Positions 17,060-26,023 of a DNA stretch of 64,000 nt are shown in pieces. The position numbers were made by a program, and so were the translations under genes. Under the pieces are notes generated by a model. It saw only the letters and a list, made by a program, of their open reading frames with translations. It had not been told where the DNA came from and did not search any database. The DNA is from Pseudomonas duriflava (GTDB lineage: Bacteria > Pseudomonadota > Gammaproteobacteria > Pseudomonadales > Pseudomonadaceae): assembly GCF_007830155.1 (NCBI RefSeq), contig NZ_VLKY01000002.1, forward strand, positions 124,001-188,000, in the 5' to 3' direction. Position 1 is the stretch's first letter. Every line of letters starts with the position of its first letter.

Positions 17060-18757
17060 TTACTGGGAGATCTTGAGGATCCAGTTGATCATGTCAACGT
17101 TGTCGTAGTTGCCGCTATGCGGCTGGTTCCAGGCAATCTTGTAGTCGACGTCCTTACCCTGGTTTTGTAGGGCCGTGGCCAGGTTCATCGAGATGAACGG
17201 TGAGGAGTCACGGTCATAGGAACCTACGCGGATGCGCCAGTGCTTGGCGACCTTGCTCGTGTTATACATCTGAGCGGCATAGGGGTTCACGTCAAGTCCT
17301 GTATTGCGCTTGCTCTTCACGATGAAATACATCGGGTTCATCATCGCAGCCCACTGAGCGACCGCATCCGGCACCTTGAAGTTATTTAGGCTGGTATACC
17401 CCGAAACACCTTTCAGCCCAGCCTTGACAATGGCATCACCCAGGTTGACGTCGAAATGATTCCACCCCTCTGCGACGGTAACGTCATTTTGCAAGGCCGT
17501 CGGGTCGGTGTTGAACACATCCATTTCGCCAGTAACGTAATAGAAGCCGTTATCGAATGCACCAACAGGCTTCAGGCGGTTCATGAACCGGAGAAAGTTT
17601 TTCCAACTGGTCAGCGTTGCGGTCTTGGTACTGGCATTCCAGCCGATGAAGTCCTGCGGTGCCAGGCCGGAAGTCGCACCATTCATGGCGGTTGGTGTGG
17701 ACATGTAGGCCTGTCCGTCCTCGTTCAGGCTGCCATCCGCGTTCACATAGCCGGAATCGATGATGAACCGGGTCGCAGAGTCACCCAGGATGCCGTACAG
17801 GTAGTTCCGATAGGAGCCGCCCATAACCGCGTCAGGGCTGTAGCTATTCAGCCTCAGCGGTACGCCGGTATTGGGGTTCTTCAGACCGAGGCCGTTGATG
17901 TAGTTGGGATACATGTTGGCCATGACGCCGGACAAGCGCTGGTCATTGGCCGTCATGGTCAGGATCGACGTACTGCTGCGATTGACCGTAGTGATGCCGG
18001 AACCATAGAAGAAGTATTCATAGGCGGCGTTGGCATTGTCGATATCGGTAATCGGACAGAAAGGCGATACCGCAAAAACGCTGTCACTGGCGTTAGCCGC
18101 ACCGATTTCGTTCAGGTAGCGCTTGAAGACCGGACTATCACCAGTAGCGCCGATCAGCGAGCTGAATGCCCCGCCGCCGCTGGTACCGCTGATGACGATT
18201 TTTTCGGCACTCCCCAGCATGACGCTGTCGTTGTGCTTCAAATAACGCACCGCAGCTTTCAGATCGACGATGGCCGCCGGACCGTTGCCCACTTCGGTGG
18301 TGACACCGTTGACATCCATGGTGGTGTTACGACCACGCCCGGCAGGGCTTACAACAACGATACCCTTCGACAACGCCAGGGCGGCGGCACGGGTAGAACC
18401 GGACTCATTATCCTCAGTCACATCCGCTGGAGCAGAAAGGCTGATCTGGTTGTATCCGCCGGTGTTGAGCGGCATGAAGATGGCGGAGTTCTTTGTAGCG
18501 GTCGAGGGGATGTAGATAGTCATGACCTGCTGATCGGCCTTGACCGGCTTGGATACGTAGGAAACCGTATAGGCCGTGTAGTTGACCGTCTGCCCGTACA
18601 CGCTTACCTGGCCTGCCGTACCGCCGCTGTCGGGATTGAATCTCAGCGCATCCTGGTTATTGCCATTGCTTGCATAGACAGAAAATGATGCCGTAGCTCC
18701 CAGTGCCCCGCAAAGAACCATTCTTCTAAACGGGAACTTCATGGACGTGGCCCACAT
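17060..18757 (-). CDS. exported tannase-like alpha/beta hydrolase (subtype B)
   Basis: A 565-residue protein with a Sec-type leader (MKFPFRRMVLCGALGATASF, likely cut after VYA). The nucleophile elbow is GTSGGGA (Ser near residue 193), and late acid and base candidates are RDSSP and QPHSGNYD. This order and spacing match subtype B tannases and relatives, which hydrolyse gallate or other hydroxycinnamate-type esters of plant polyphenols; related feruloyl esterases are possible. It should act in the periplasm or outside. AGGAG lies six bases before the ATG at 18757; a second ATG at 18742 is less well placed. Single-gene unit. Confidence 0.7.
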   Translation of the reverse strand: MWATSMKFPFRRMVLCGALGATASFSVYASNGNNQDALRFNPDSGGTAGQVSVYGQTVNYTAYTVSYVSKPVKADQQVMTIYIPSTATKNSAIFMPLNTGGYNQISLSAPADVTEDNESGSTRAAALALSKGIVVVSPAGRGRNTTMDVNGVTTEVGNGPAAIVDLKAAVRYLKHNDSVMLGSAEKIVISGTSGGGAFSSLIGATGDSPVFKRYLNEIGAANASDSVFAVSPFCPITDIDNANAAYEYFFYGSGITTVNRSSTSILTMTANDQRLSGVMANMYPNYINGLGLKNPNTGVPLRLNSYSPDAVMGGSYRNYLYGILGDSATRFIIDSGYVNADGSLNEDGQAYMSTPTAMNGATSGLAPQDFIGWNASTKTATLTSWKNFLRFMNRLKPVGAFDNGFYYVTGEMDVFNTDPTALQNDVTVAEGWNHFDVNLGDAIVKAGLKGVSGYTSLNNFKVPDAVAQWAAMMNPMYFIVKSKRNTGLDVNPYAAQMYNTSKVAKHWRIRVGSYDRDSSPFISMNLATALQNQGKDVDYKIAWNQPHSGNYDNVDMINWILKISQ

Positions 18758-19206
18758 AGCTTTCTCCTAACAAAGAGACTTGGTTGTTTTTGTTTTTCCG
18801 TTCTTTGATTAAGGCCGACCACTCAACTGGCTTATCAAAGCAGGGCGGCCAAAGCAGCAGCCACCGAATTGAATCTCATTCAATCCAAACATGACTCTTG
18901 CTCTACAGTGATGCATTTGAGTTTTTTAGCTATGCGTTCTTCTTATACGGCTTTTTTGATGCCTGCATCCACAAAGCATATTCCCTTCATTTGTTGATTT
19001 TTAACCACCCGATTCCAACAGGTACCCTAAAGAAACCAAGTTCCTTCCTCATGGTAAATACGGTTGATTTATGAGGAAGGCCATACCTGCTTCAAAAGAA
19101 GGGACTTATCAGTTTCCAAGAGCTACGGTTGATAAGCGGCACAATCGTACAAGACCGCTAACCACCTACACGCCACGCTAAGGCATCTTTTAGAGAGTGC
19201 CACGTC
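18758..19206. other. 449-bp divergent promoter region with repeats
   Basis: No gene. It holds an inverted repeat with 10-bp arms (19043-19052 and 19071-19080), a 10-base direct repeat TACGGTTGAT (19059-19068 and 19124-19133), and a 7-bp inverted repeat (19105-19111 and 19130-19136). All are nearer the cupin gene (19207) and may be its control region or encode a small RNA. Confidence 0.45.
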
Positions 19207-19593
19207 ATGACACACAATCACCCGAGAACGACCTACTCAGCAGTAAATTTTATGCACAAGCTATCCTTGCTCAGCGAGCAGTGGAGGCCCAAGGTCATTG
19301 CTGAAATGAACGACTATCAGTTCAAAATCGTGAAAATCGAAGGTGATTTCCTCTGGCATACTCACGATGAAACAGACGAAACCTTCATAGTGCTGGACGG
19401 TTCCCTGCGTATCGATTTTCGTGACGGCGAGGTGTATCTCAATACTGGAGAAATGTATGTAGTACCCAAAGGCATTGAACATAAGCCCTACGCCGAATGC
19501 GAGGTAAAACTTCTGCTGATCGAACCGCGTGGCGTAGTGAATACGGGTAACGAGGGCGGTGAGCGGACGGCGATGAATGATGTCTGGGTATGA
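19207..19593 (+). CDS. cupin-domain protein
   Basis: A 128-residue single cupin. The two metal-binding motifs are WHTHDETDETFIVLDGSLRI (HxH...E) and the second-half PKGIEHKPYA (His). Small one-domain cupins of this type bind a divalent metal and act as isomerases, dioxygenases or sensors; the substrate is unknown. It is followed 43 bases later by the broken GNAT gene on the same strand. Confidence 0.88.
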   Translation: MTHNHPRTTYSAVNFMHKLSLLSEQWRPKVIAEMNDYQFKIVKIEGDFLWHTHDETDETFIVLDGSLRIDFRDGEVYLNTGEMYVVPKGIEHKPYAECEVKLLLIEPRGVVNTGNEGGERTAMNDVWV

Positions 19594-19636
19594 GGCGCAC
19601 GTCCAGCCTGATGGTCTCACTAAAAGGAAAGCAAAC

Positions 19637-20086
19637 ATGCCCTGTACAATCCGAGCGGCCCGCCAAGAGGACGCTGCCAGCATCAGTCATGTCATTATCA
19701 CGGCGCTTCGTGAAACCAATGCCAGGGACTACCCTCCCGCTATTATCAAGCAGGTTGAGAAGAGCTTTAGTCCCGCCTCGGTTCAGGAGTTGCTAGCCTG
19801 ACGAGCCGTATTCGTCGCCGTCATAGAGGATCGCATTGTCGGTACGGCCAGCCTGGAGGGAGCCGTCGTGCGAACCGGTTTTGTGGCACCGGCCCATCAG
19901 GGGCATGGTATCGGCCGGCAATTGATGGCTACTGTTGAGCAGGCCGCCAGGGCCTCTGGTGTAGCCCTGCTGACTGTGCCTTCATCGGTTACAGCCGAAC
20001 GCTTTTATGCTCAGCTGGGCTACCGTTTTGTACGGGACCACTACCATGGCGAGGAGCGCACACTCATCATGGAACGAGTCCTATGA
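19637..20086 (+). pseudogene. GNAT acetyltransferase interrupted by in-frame TGA
   Basis: The frame starts at an ATG behind AAAGGAAAG and reads TIRAARQEDAASISHVIITA to VQELLA, then meets TGA at 19799-19801. The very same frame continues without a break as RAVFVAVIEDRIVGTASLEG, GFVAPAHQGHGIGRQLM (the acetyl-CoA loop Q/RxxGxG/A) and ends AERFYAQLGYRFVRDHYHG...MERVL. The two halves make one normal ~150-residue GNAT. A nonsense mutation is most likely; read-through is possible. The second half alone keeps the CoA-binding loop. Confidence 0.85.
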
Positions 20087-20375
20087 AAATAACGTTCGCC
20101 TTGTTGTGATGATCCTAGCCTCTCCTGATTCGCCGCACCAGCTGTTTGCGCTTCCTCTTCGCTGCGCTTCTGCCTAACCAGAGCACAGAGCTTTCGTCGG
20201 GCGCTGAACCCCTTGCTGGAACGACTGCAGGCATAAATTATCCCTTGTATAGGACCGTCGTACTGCCTGCTACAGGCAGCGCGGAAGATGACACAACCTA
20301 CTCAGGCCAGCAGATGCAAGACAGCCGTATAGCCTTGGCCTTGCCGGAACTGAGCTCAACCAGAGGGTAATTGCA

Positions 20376-20582
20376 ATGGATCTGGAACAACGCATTCGCG
20401 AACGTGCCTACGAGATCTGGGAAGCGGAGGGCCGCCCGGATGGACAGGGCTTCGAGCATTGGCGTCGAGCGCAGGAAAGCATCGACTATGATGCGGATAA
20501 CGACCCGCACTCGGGCGGTATCGAAACCAGTGTCGCGCAACCCATGCCCAAGCCAGGCGCAGGGGAAGAGACCGAGCACTAA
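20376..20582 (+). CDS. DUF2934 family protein
   Basis: A 68-residue soluble protein with the DUF2934 pattern RIRERAYEIWEAEGRPDGQG then EHWRRAQ. These short acidic proteins are common in pseudomonads and rhizobia, often stress-inducible; their function is unknown. A weak hairpin (20598-20603 with 20618-20623) after the stop may be its terminator. Confidence 0.8.
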   Translation: MDLEQRIRERAYEIWEAEGRPDGQGFEHWRRAQESIDYDADNDPHSGGIETSVAQPMPKPGAGEETEH

Positions 20583-21266
20583 AACCAGCAAGGCTTTCAA
20601 GGGCGGCGTCTCCTGCTGCCCTTATCCTTTCATGAAAATTCTTGGGCGCAAACAGCTGAACTCTTCACAGCCCGAAATGACTTCTTGCATGATAAGCCGC
20701 AAAAGATCTGCTACACAGGCCATTACGCCAGCCCACAGGTGCTTAAACCCTCTCGCCGCCGCTATCTCATATGTTCCCCCTGCCTGGCTTAAGGCTTTAC
20801 GGGAAGACTCGACCTCAAAGTCCCTTATGAAAGACTACGCGATCATGCTAAAACGATAGGGCGAACCTTATGACCCGTCCTAGGGTATAAAGAAGTAGCA
20901 TGTTGGCAGATCGCCAGCCGATCAGCCCAGCGCTTTATCGTAGACGGAGACGCATGAACTGAACGCACCTGCTCCTTTACTCTTCAAGATGAAATAACCG
21001 GACTTCAGCGTGTCGAACAGGTTCATCCGTAGTGCTTTCATACCGGCCTGCAAGCCGGTCAGGATCAGGACATCATTGATTGGCGCTAAACGACCGCATT
21101 CCCCTGCATGACCATCATCTCCGGCCTCGAAGCCGCTTCATGCGCTCCTTTCCCGGCCTGCAACCGGCGAGCCACGTTACCCGCTACGCACGATCCTGTT
21201 CGACATCCACCCTCCTGATGCCGCCGCTTTTCCTGGCTCGACGGCACTGTTTACAGGAAATCTAGA
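20583..21266. other. 684-bp stretch without a clear gene
   Basis: No recognised gene. A short hairpin lies at 21042-21059 (6-bp stem ACCGGC/GCCGGT), and a similar GGCCTGCAA...CCGG string recurs at about 21155, so a small local duplication is possible. On the minus strand a frame of about 70 codons (ending near 20922) is open and ends ...LKSGYFILKSKGAG... but has no good start. Confidence 0.45.
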
Positions 21267-22640
21267 ATGGCCTCACGACATGTAATCAACGCTTCGGTAA
21301 GCCCCAAGGGCAGTCTGGAAACGCTCTCTCAACGTGAAGTGCAACAGTTGAGCGAAGCAGGATCAGGTAGCATTTATGCCCTGTTCCGCCAATGCGCCCT
21401 GGCAATCCTTAACACCGGCGCGCATAGCGACAATGCCAAAACGATTCTCGAGGCTTACCAGGATTTCGAGGTACGTATCCACCAGCAGGACCGGGGGGTC
21501 CGTCTGGAGCTGATCAACGCCCCGGCAGATGCCTTCGTTGACGGCGAAATGATCGCCAGTACTCGTGAAATGCTATTCAGCGCCCTGCGCGATATCGTTT
21601 ATAGCGAGAGCGAGCTGGAAAGCCTGCGTATCGATCTGAGTACGTCTCAAGGTATCACCGATTACGTCTTTCACCTCTTGCGCAACGCCCGCACGCTACG
21701 GCCTGGTGTAGAGCCCAAGATGGTGGTGTGCTGGGGCGGCCACTCGATCAGCAGCGAAGAATACAAATACACTAAGAAAGTAGGCCATGAGTTGGGGCTG
21801 CGCAGCCTCGACATCTGTACTGGCTGCGGCCCCGGCGTGATGAAAGGCCCTATGAAAGGCGCCACCATTGCCCATGCCAAACAGCGGATCATTGGTGGCC
21901 GTTACCTGGGGCTGACCGAGCCCGGCATTATTGCCGCCGAAGCGCCTAACCCGATCGTGAACGAGCTGGTGATCCTGCCGGATATCGAGAAGCGCCTGGA
22001 GGCCTTTGTTCGGGTCGGCCATGGCGTCATCATTTTCCCAGGCGGCGCCGGGACGGCTGAAGAGTTTCTCTACCTGCTCGGCATCCTCATGCACCCGGAC
22101 AATAAGGATTTGCCGTTCCCTGTCATCCTGACCGGCCCTCGGAGCGCGACACCCTACCTGGAGCAGCTGCATGCCTTTATCAGTGCAACCCTGGGCGAAG
22201 CGGCCCAGCAGCATTATCAGATTATTGTCGATGACCCTGCTGAAGTAGCACGGCAGATGGCGCAAGGCTTGAAAAACGTCAAACAGTTCCGTCGGGAGCG
22301 TAATGATGCCTTCCACTTCAACTGGCTGCTCAAGATCGAGGAAGGTTTCCAGCGCCCCTTCGATCCCACGCATGCGAACATGGCAAGCCTGAACCTGAGC
22401 CGCGATTTGCCGCCCCATGAGCTGGCCGCCAACTTGCGCCGCGCCTTCTCGGGCATTGTTGCCGGTAACGTGAAGGACAAAGGCATCCGCCTCATCGAGC
22501 AGTACGGCCCTTACGAAATCCATGGCGATACGGCCGTCATGCAGCCACTGGATCGCCTGCTGCAAGCCTTTGTCGAACAGCACCGCATGAAGCTACCAGG
22601 TGGTGCGCCCTATGAGCCCTGCTACCGGGTCGTGACATAA
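21267..22640 (+). CDS. ppnN: pyrimidine/purine nucleotide 5'-monophosphate nucleosidase PpnN
   Basis: A 457-residue protein of the YgdH/PpnN type: an N-terminal DUF4478-like domain, a central LOG-like Rossmann domain with CTGCGPGVMKGPMKGA and PGGAGTAEE (the catalytic loop), and a C-terminal DUF3412 domain. PpnN cleaves the N-glycosidic bond of nucleoside monophosphates to free base and ribose-5-phosphate and is activated by (p)ppGpp in E. coli. Length and motif order are standard. Alone, ended by a strong hairpin at 22661. Confidence 0.93.
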   Translation: MASRHVINASVSPKGSLETLSQREVQQLSEAGSGSIYALFRQCALAILNTGAHSDNAKTILEAYQDFEVRIHQQDRGVRLELINAPADAFVDGEMIASTREMLFSALRDIVYSESELESLRIDLSTSQGITDYVFHLLRNARTLRPGVEPKMVVCWGGHSISSEEYKYTKKVGHELGLRSLDICTGCGPGVMKGPMKGATIAHAKQRIIGGRYLGLTEPGIIAAEAPNPIVNELVILPDIEKRLEAFVRVGHGVIIFPGGAGTAEEFLYLLGILMHPDNKDLPFPVILTGPRSATPYLEQLHAFISATLGEAAQQHYQIIVDDPAEVARQMAQGLKNVKQFRRERNDAFHFNWLLKIEEGFQRPFDPTHANMASLNLSRDLPPHELAANLRRAFSGIVAGNVKDKGIRLIEQYGPYEIHGDTAVMQPLDRLLQAFVEQHRMKLPGGAPYEPCYRVVT

Positions 22641-22660
22641 CACGAGAGCCCATCAGTCCA

Positions 22661-22695
22661 CCTGCTTCGTACAGCTATCCATTGTACGAAGCAGG
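22661..22695. terminator. bidirectional terminator hairpin
   Basis: A perfect 13-bp stem (22661-22673 with 22683-22695) around a 9-base loop, between the ppnN stop and the stop of the convergent kinase gene. Confidence 0.85.
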
Positions 22696-22708
22696 CTTGG
22701 CCAGTCGC

Positions 22709-23683
22709 TTAGGCCGTGACAGGAAACTGCACGCGGACCGTCGTACCCTGCCCGCTATGGTATTCGACCCGACCGCCTAATTGGCTTGAAAGACTCTGGA
22801 TGATCGTAAGGCCCAGGCTCTTGCTTGAGACCTTGGCAAAAGAGGCCGGGACGCCTTTGCCGTCATCGGTAATGATCAGGCTGTACGTATCGGGTGTAGT
22901 CATCTCCAGCTGGACGGTAATCGTACCGTGAGCGTCTGTCGTAAACGCATGCTTGACGGCATTGGTCATGACCTCCACGACTAGCAGAGACAGGGTAGTT
23001 AGTCGCGTCAGATCCAAAGTGATGGGCGGCGCACTAACCTTGCAGACAATGTTTTTCGCTCCTGTAGCCTCTAGCAAGCCGGTGCATAGTTCCTGAAGAT
23101 GTTGGCTGACGGGTAGATTGGCCCGCTCGGGTGCATACAGATGCCGGTGGATCTGCGCCAGCATCTCAAGCCGTTCACGCGCCTCGTCCAGGGCTGCCGT
23201 AGCAATCGGGTCTTCGCTGACCTTACGCCGCTGCATCTTCAACAACGCTGCCACAAACTGCATGTTGTTGGCGACCCGGTGTTGCAGCTCCTGAAACATC
23301 GTTCGCTGCTGCTGATAGAGACCTTCCGTAACAGCCTGCTGCTCGCGCAGCCGATCACTTGCAACATGCATGAAGTGAATCAAGGCGATATCCACCGAGA
23401 CGATAAAGGCATAGAACACCATCGCCAGAATGCCCTGACCATCCAGATGGAGCGAATAAGCCGGTGTAATGAAGAAATACCAGGAGGCCACGCCCGATAG
23501 CATTGCACAGACGACACCGGGCCGCGTTCCGCAAAAAAAGGTCGTCAGGATGACTGCGGGAAAGAACGTCAGATAGGGAAATCCGCCAGAAAGCACGTCG
23601 GACAGGCCAAGACGGATAAACAGCGCCAGGCCAAATGCCAGGAGCCCGGTTACGTGCGCCAGCCAGGGGCGGTTTCTAAACAT
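22709..23683 (-). CDS. membrane sensor histidine kinase (DUF4118, HisKA_2)
   Basis: A 324-residue kinase. The N-terminal ~110 residues form four membrane helices of the DUF4118 type (GGFPYLTFFPAVILTTFFCG). A linker coiled coil is followed by the HisKA_2 phosphoacceptor QELQHRVANNMQFV (His in LQHRV) and an HATPase with VVEVMTNAVKHAF and ITDDGKGVP. This belongs to the HWE/LovK-like group, common in general stress or light signalling. No response regulator is adjacent. The start is uncertain: I chose the ATG at 23683, which fits the membrane domain; the frame opens further upstream without a ribosome site. Confidence 0.85.
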   Translation of the reverse strand: MFRNRPWLAHVTGLLAFGLALFIRLGLSDVLSGGFPYLTFFPAVILTTFFCGTRPGVVCAMLSGVASWYFFITPAYSLHLDGQGILAMVFYAFIVSVDIALIHFMHVASDRLREQQAVTEGLYQQQRTMFQELQHRVANNMQFVAALLKMQRRKVSEDPIATAALDEARERLEMLAQIHRHLYAPERANLPVSQHLQELCTGLLEATGAKNIVCKVSAPPITLDLTRLTTLSLLVVEVMTNAVKHAFTTDAHGTITVQLEMTTPDTYSLIITDDGKGVPASFAKVSSKSLGLTIIQSLSSQLGGRVEYHSGQGTTVRVQFPVTA

Positions 23684-23897
23684 CAAGGTGGTGCGAAGGA
23701 TACACTCTCTCAAAGAAGGTCCCGATGCCAATGGAGTAAAAAAAAGACAAACAAAACAGCGAAACGTCCCAGGCACTGCTCGAAAGCCCGTTCTTCATCA
23801 AATATCAAAGCGCCATCAAAAGCAACGTGCAGTCTGTTGCTCAAGGCGTCATGCGTGGCATTGGGTTGGGCTGTGTATAGGCCATTAGACGTGTTGA

Positions 23898-24740
23898 CTA
23901 ACGACTACCCTTGGTTAGCACACGGCGTAGCGACCCGGGTGTTTCGTTGAAACGGCACTTGTAAGCCCGCGAGAAGCTTGATGCATCAGCAAATCCGACT
24001 TCAACCGCCACGGCCGTCAGAGACATGGCGCTATTAAGCAGAAGAAACTGTGCTCGGCGCAGGCGTACATTCATTACATACTGCTGTGGCGTCATGCCGT
24101 ACTGTTTGTGAAACACATAATTGAAATGACTTTCGCTCAGGTTCACCCGGGCAGCCAGCTCACGATTGGTTGGCGGCTGGTCCAGACGTTCGTTGATCAG
24201 CCGATCAAGCTCTGTGAGATCCAGGCGTGCGTTCAGCAGTGTCGGCTTCACCTCTGAGGTACAGAGCTGCGACAGCTGAGTCAGCAGTAACGTTACCAGC
24301 TGGCAGGTCACCAGGGCGCGTGCCTGCCCCTCCGTCCGCTTCAGTTGCGCCGTAGCGAACTCGATCAGCGCCAGGGTTTGGGCATCAAGGCACATGAAAT
24401 CCGCACAGCTAAACAAAGTATCGGCAAACGACACATTGCATGCCTGCTCCAGCGCCTGGACCAAGGGATCGCCCCAGGCAATGTCCAGGACAAGCAGCTC
24501 GCTGTCTTCCGTGAGGCCGGTGTACAGATGTGATGCCGAAGCCGGGACCAGCGCGGCCTTGCCCATGGAAAGACGACCAGCGGAGTGATCGAACTCGCAA
24601 TCCATTCGTCCACGCCAGCCAAACAGGACTTGAGCGTAGTCGTGACAGTGCTCTCCGCTCTGGCAGGCAATAACATTGCGACGAGCCTGACTGCTGCTCA
24701 TTGCGTTGGACTGTAGCAAGGAATGCCCGGATCGATTCAT
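23898..24740 (-). CDS. AraC-family regulator
   Basis: About 280 residues from the ATG at 24740. The N-terminal part is a cupin-like sensor (GEHCHDYAQVLFGWRGRMDC), and the C-terminal AraC domain has VNLSESHFNYVFHKQYGMTP and VGFADASSFSRAYKCRFNET. A longer frame up to 24911 would overlap the divergent cyclodeaminase gene, so an internal start is required; the ATG at 24701 is the alternative. Divergent location makes the OCD/NhaC/DAO cluster (24872-28773) its probable target. Confidence 0.85.
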   Translation of the reverse strand: MNRSGHSLLQSNAMSSSQARRNVIACQSGEHCHDYAQVLFGWRGRMDCEFDHSAGRLSMGKAALVPASASHLYTGLTEDSELLVLDIAWGDPLVQALEQACNVSFADTLFSCADFMCLDAQTLALIEFATAQLKRTEGQARALVTCQLVTLLLTQLSQLCTSEVKPTLLNARLDLTELDRLINERLDQPPTNRELAARVNLSESHFNYVFHKQYGMTPQQYVMNVRLRRAQFLLLNSAMSLTAVAVEVGFADASSFSRAYKCRFNETPGSLRRVLTKGSR

Positions 24741-24871
24741 AGCCTGGGTATAGAACTCCAGCGTCTGGGTCAATGGCACGGCACAGCGTGTGAATACCAT
24801 GAGGATACGGGAAGTCAGGGACACCTGCACATCCTCTCGTCTTTGCGTACCTAACAACGGAAATCGCCGCC

Positions 24872-25828
24872 ATGCAACTGAACGCCGAGCAAGTCCGCAA
24901 TGCCCTCCCATGGCCCCGCCTGATTGAAGCGCTAAGTGCCATGTTCGCGCGTGATGATGTCTGTGCGCCCATCCGCCATCATCATGCGGTTAACGTACCC
25001 GGTGAGCCGGAAGCCACCTTGCTGCTCATGCCCGCCTGGATCGAGGGCGAGTACCTGGGCGTCAAGCAGGTTAACGTGTTTCCCGGCAACAACAGCCGCA
25101 ACCTGCCCGGCCTGAGCAGCCACTACCTGCTGAGCTGCGGGAAAACCGGGCAACCACTATGCCTGCTCGAGGGCAACGAGCTGACGGCACGCCGTACCGC
25201 TGCTGCCTCGGCCCTGGCATCGATGTTTCTCTCGCGGGAAAACGCGAACCATCTGTTGATGGTAGGTGCAGGCCGTATGGGGCGTCGCCTGATTCCTGCT
25301 CACATGAGTGTACGCCCGATCACCAAAGTGCATGTCTGGGATCGCAACGAGGCAGCCTCAGCCGCGCTGGTCGCCGAACTCACAGCCGCCGAAATCAATG
25401 CCAAGGTTTGCCGCGACGACCAACTGCAACACTGTGTTGGCGAGGCGGACATCGTCAGCTGTGCAACGCTGGCCACTGAGCCGGTCATTCTGGGGGACTG
25501 GCTGAAGCCAGGCGTTCACCTCGACCTGATCGGCAGCTTTACACCTACGATGCGCGAGACTGACAACCGCGCCATGCAGCGGTGCGACGTGTTTGTGGAT
25601 ACCCGGGCGGGTACCCTGAGCGAAACCGGTGACCTGATCATTCCGATCCGAGAGGGCGCGATCAGCGCTGACAAGATCGTGGCTGAACTAAGCGAGCTTT
25701 GCCGCAAACAGCATGCCGGGCGCCGTGCACTGGCGAATCCTGACGAGGCCATGACATTGTTCAAGTCCGTAGGAGACTCACGAGAAGATCTTGCCGCCGC
25801 TATTCTGGCGCATAGCAATCACACCTAA
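24872..25828 (+). CDS. ornithine cyclodeaminase/mu-crystallin family protein (imine reductase-like)
   Basis: A 318-residue OCD/mu-crystallin protein: GVKQVNVFPGNNSRNLPGLS, ELTARRTAAASALAS, and the Rossmann nucleotide site MVGAGRMGRR. Family members include ornithine cyclodeaminase and NAD(P)H-dependent reductases of delta1-pyrroline-2-carboxylate and delta1-piperideine-2-carboxylate. The partner D-amino-acid dehydrogenase and the transporter two genes downstream favour the imine-reductase role, regenerating an L-amino acid. This choice is inference from context. Confidence 0.82.
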   Translation: MQLNAEQVRNALPWPRLIEALSAMFARDDVCAPIRHHHAVNVPGEPEATLLLMPAWIEGEYLGVKQVNVFPGNNSRNLPGLSSHYLLSCGKTGQPLCLLEGNELTARRTAAASALASMFLSRENANHLLMVGAGRMGRRLIPAHMSVRPITKVHVWDRNEAASAALVAELTAAEINAKVCRDDQLQHCVGEADIVSCATLATEPVILGDWLKPGVHLDLIGSFTPTMRETDNRAMQRCDVFVDTRAGTLSETGDLIIPIREGAISADKIVAELSELCRKQHAGRRALANPDEAMTLFKSVGDSREDLAAAILAHSNHT

Positions 25829-25980
25829 GCAGGCAGCGGTTCAGACATTCGTTCTTGTATATATCTTTCCGAAACCTGTTTACGACTTTGCAAAATAGAA
25901 TGAGGACGTCTCGACGGCTCCACCCAGGAGTCGTATCTAACGCGCAGCAGATGTGAACAGGCTCTTAAAAAAACAACGAT

Positions 25981-26009
25981 AGGGGTGAGGACGCTTGCGT
26001 CGTCACCCT
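25981..26009 (+). promoter_or_regulatory. hairpin in the NhaC leader
   Basis: GGGTGA and GACGC pair with GCGTC and TCACCC, with one G-G mismatch between them, ending three bases before the GGGGAG ribosome site. So close to the start it could affect translation initiation. I do not recognise a known riboswitch; a small post-transcriptional element is possible. Confidence 0.4.
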
Positions 26010-26023
26010 CTGGGGAGCCACTC

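Noticed and set aside
17456-18688. 410-codon open frame on the plus strand
   Set aside because: It is exactly antisense to the tannase-like gene, has no ribosome site and low-complexity Gly/Val/Arg composition from GC-rich codons; no domain recognised.
21696-22583. 295-codon minus-strand frame
   Set aside because: Antisense to ppnN, no start site, no domain.
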